A stretch of DNA of 64,000 nucleotides, from assembly GCF_046035435.1 (NCBI RefSeq), contig NZ_JBFNFH010000001.1. The stretch is one strand, 5' to 3'. This DNA comes from Helcococcus bovis (GTDB lineage Bacteria; Bacillota; Clostridia; Tissierellales; Peptoniphilaceae). The notes under the pieces were generated by a model that worked only from the letters and a program-made list of their open reading frames with translations, was not told the DNA's origin and made no database searches. The position numbers and the translations under genes are program-made. Shown in pieces: positions 63,743-64,000 of the stretch (within the stretch, counting starts at the first letter, position 1; every line of letters begins with the position of its first letter).

Positions 63743-64000
63743 TTAATATCTTCTTGCTCCAACATAATTATTTTGATACCATGAAGAATAAAAATTACTT
63801 ACAATAACTCCTGTATCTTCTGTTGATGCATGTATAACATTTCCGTTACCATCGTATATACCAACATGGTATATATCATTTACTGAATTACCAAAAAATA
63901 CTAAATCACCTGCTTGTAAATTATCCATACTTACAGATTGTCCACCATAAAATTGTCCTTGTGCTCCTCTTGATAAAACAATACCTCTTGTATTTCTAAA
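63743..64000 (-). CDS. NlpC/P60 peptidoglycan hydrolase, C-terminal part
   Basis: The 3' end of a gene that continues past the right edge; 85 codons are visible. SRGAQGQFYGGQSVSMDNLQ leads to AGDLVFFGNSV, then YHVGIYDGNGNVIHAS with the catalytic His and the second His of the Cys-His-His triad, and a C-terminal YVGARRY. The catalytic Cys would be upstream, outside the window. Secreted D,L-endopeptidases of this family cut peptidoglycan stem peptides. The in-frame ATG at 63928 is internal, not the start. Confidence 0.88.
   Translation of the reverse strand, partial: FRNTRGIVLSRGAQGQFYGGQSVSMDNLQAGDLVFFGNSVNDIYHVGIYDGNGNVIHASTEDTGVIVSNFYSSWYQNNYVGARRY

Overview
The window is low-GC DNA of a Gram-positive anaerobe. 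Strong AGGAGG ribosome sites, TTGACA/TATAAT-type promoters with frequent TGn extended -10 boxes, SufCB(D) iron-sulfur assembly, DnaB-DnaI-DnaD replication genes, GdpP, an OatA-like acetyltransferase and a mannose-type PTS all point to Firmicutes. The very high AT content and the gene mix suggest the Tissierellia/Peptoniphilaceae (Parvimonas/Finegoldia-like). That assignment is inference.

Layout. 1-5.0 kb (minus strand): suf operon (sufC-sufB-sufD, cut by the window edge), an unrecognised coiled-coil protein and an OatA-like peptidoglycan O-acetyltransferase. 5.0-6.1 kb: an Asp23/Gls24 protein, a 54-bp tandem repeat array and a small membrane protein. 6.1-9.5 kb: prmC-prfA-thioredoxin-like lipoprotein-type 2 isopentenyl diphosphate isomerase operon. 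9.5-13.2 kb: a GH95 glycosidase and a secreted PcsB-like coiled-coil protein. 13.4-18.7 kb: a seven-gene operon that looks like an Amadori-product (fructoselysine/glucoselysine type) catabolic unit: stand-alone UTRA-like protein, GntR regulator, FrlC-like epimerase, EIIB, EIIC, EIID and a SIS-domain deglycase.

18.8-39.5 kb is a capsule/cell-surface polysaccharide locus on the minus strand, read from a promoter at 39.65 kb: membrane sugar dehydratase, GalE, DegT aminotransferase, priming sugar transferase, Wzy-like polymerase, Wzz-like chain-length protein, second polymerase/ligase and a decayed GT39-type gene. Next comes an inserted block (organic-acid transporter, D-2-hydroxyacid dehydrogenase, ribosomal protein L31). 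The second half follows: GT4, UDP-GlcNAc 2-epimerase, flippase, glycerophosphotransferase, GT4, pyruvyltransferase-like and nitroreductase-like proteins.

39.7-44.7 kb (plus strand): two tandem M29 aminopeptidases, then ddl-murF. 44.9-46.8 kb: a secreted modular GH25 lysozyme. 46.9-56.9 kb (minus): a long operon yybS-gdpP-rplI-dnaB-GNAT-dnaD-dnaI-nnrE-like-serS-murG that links replication, c-di-AMP turnover and wall synthesis. 57-60 kb is an accessory island: a transposase remnant, a covarying inverted-repeat array, a membrane-anchored small protein, a secreted-protein gene with a broken start and a long nested hairpin. 60-64 kb (minus): an AddA-like helicase-nuclease, purine nucleoside phosphorylase and the 3' end of an NlpC/P60 hydrolase.

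No tRNA, rRNA, CRISPR array, T-box or recognised riboswitch was seen. The most unusual material is the 57.6-60.0 kb island, the 5.5 kb repeat array, the UTRA-only gene in the Amadori operon and the decayed capsule glycosyltransferase.
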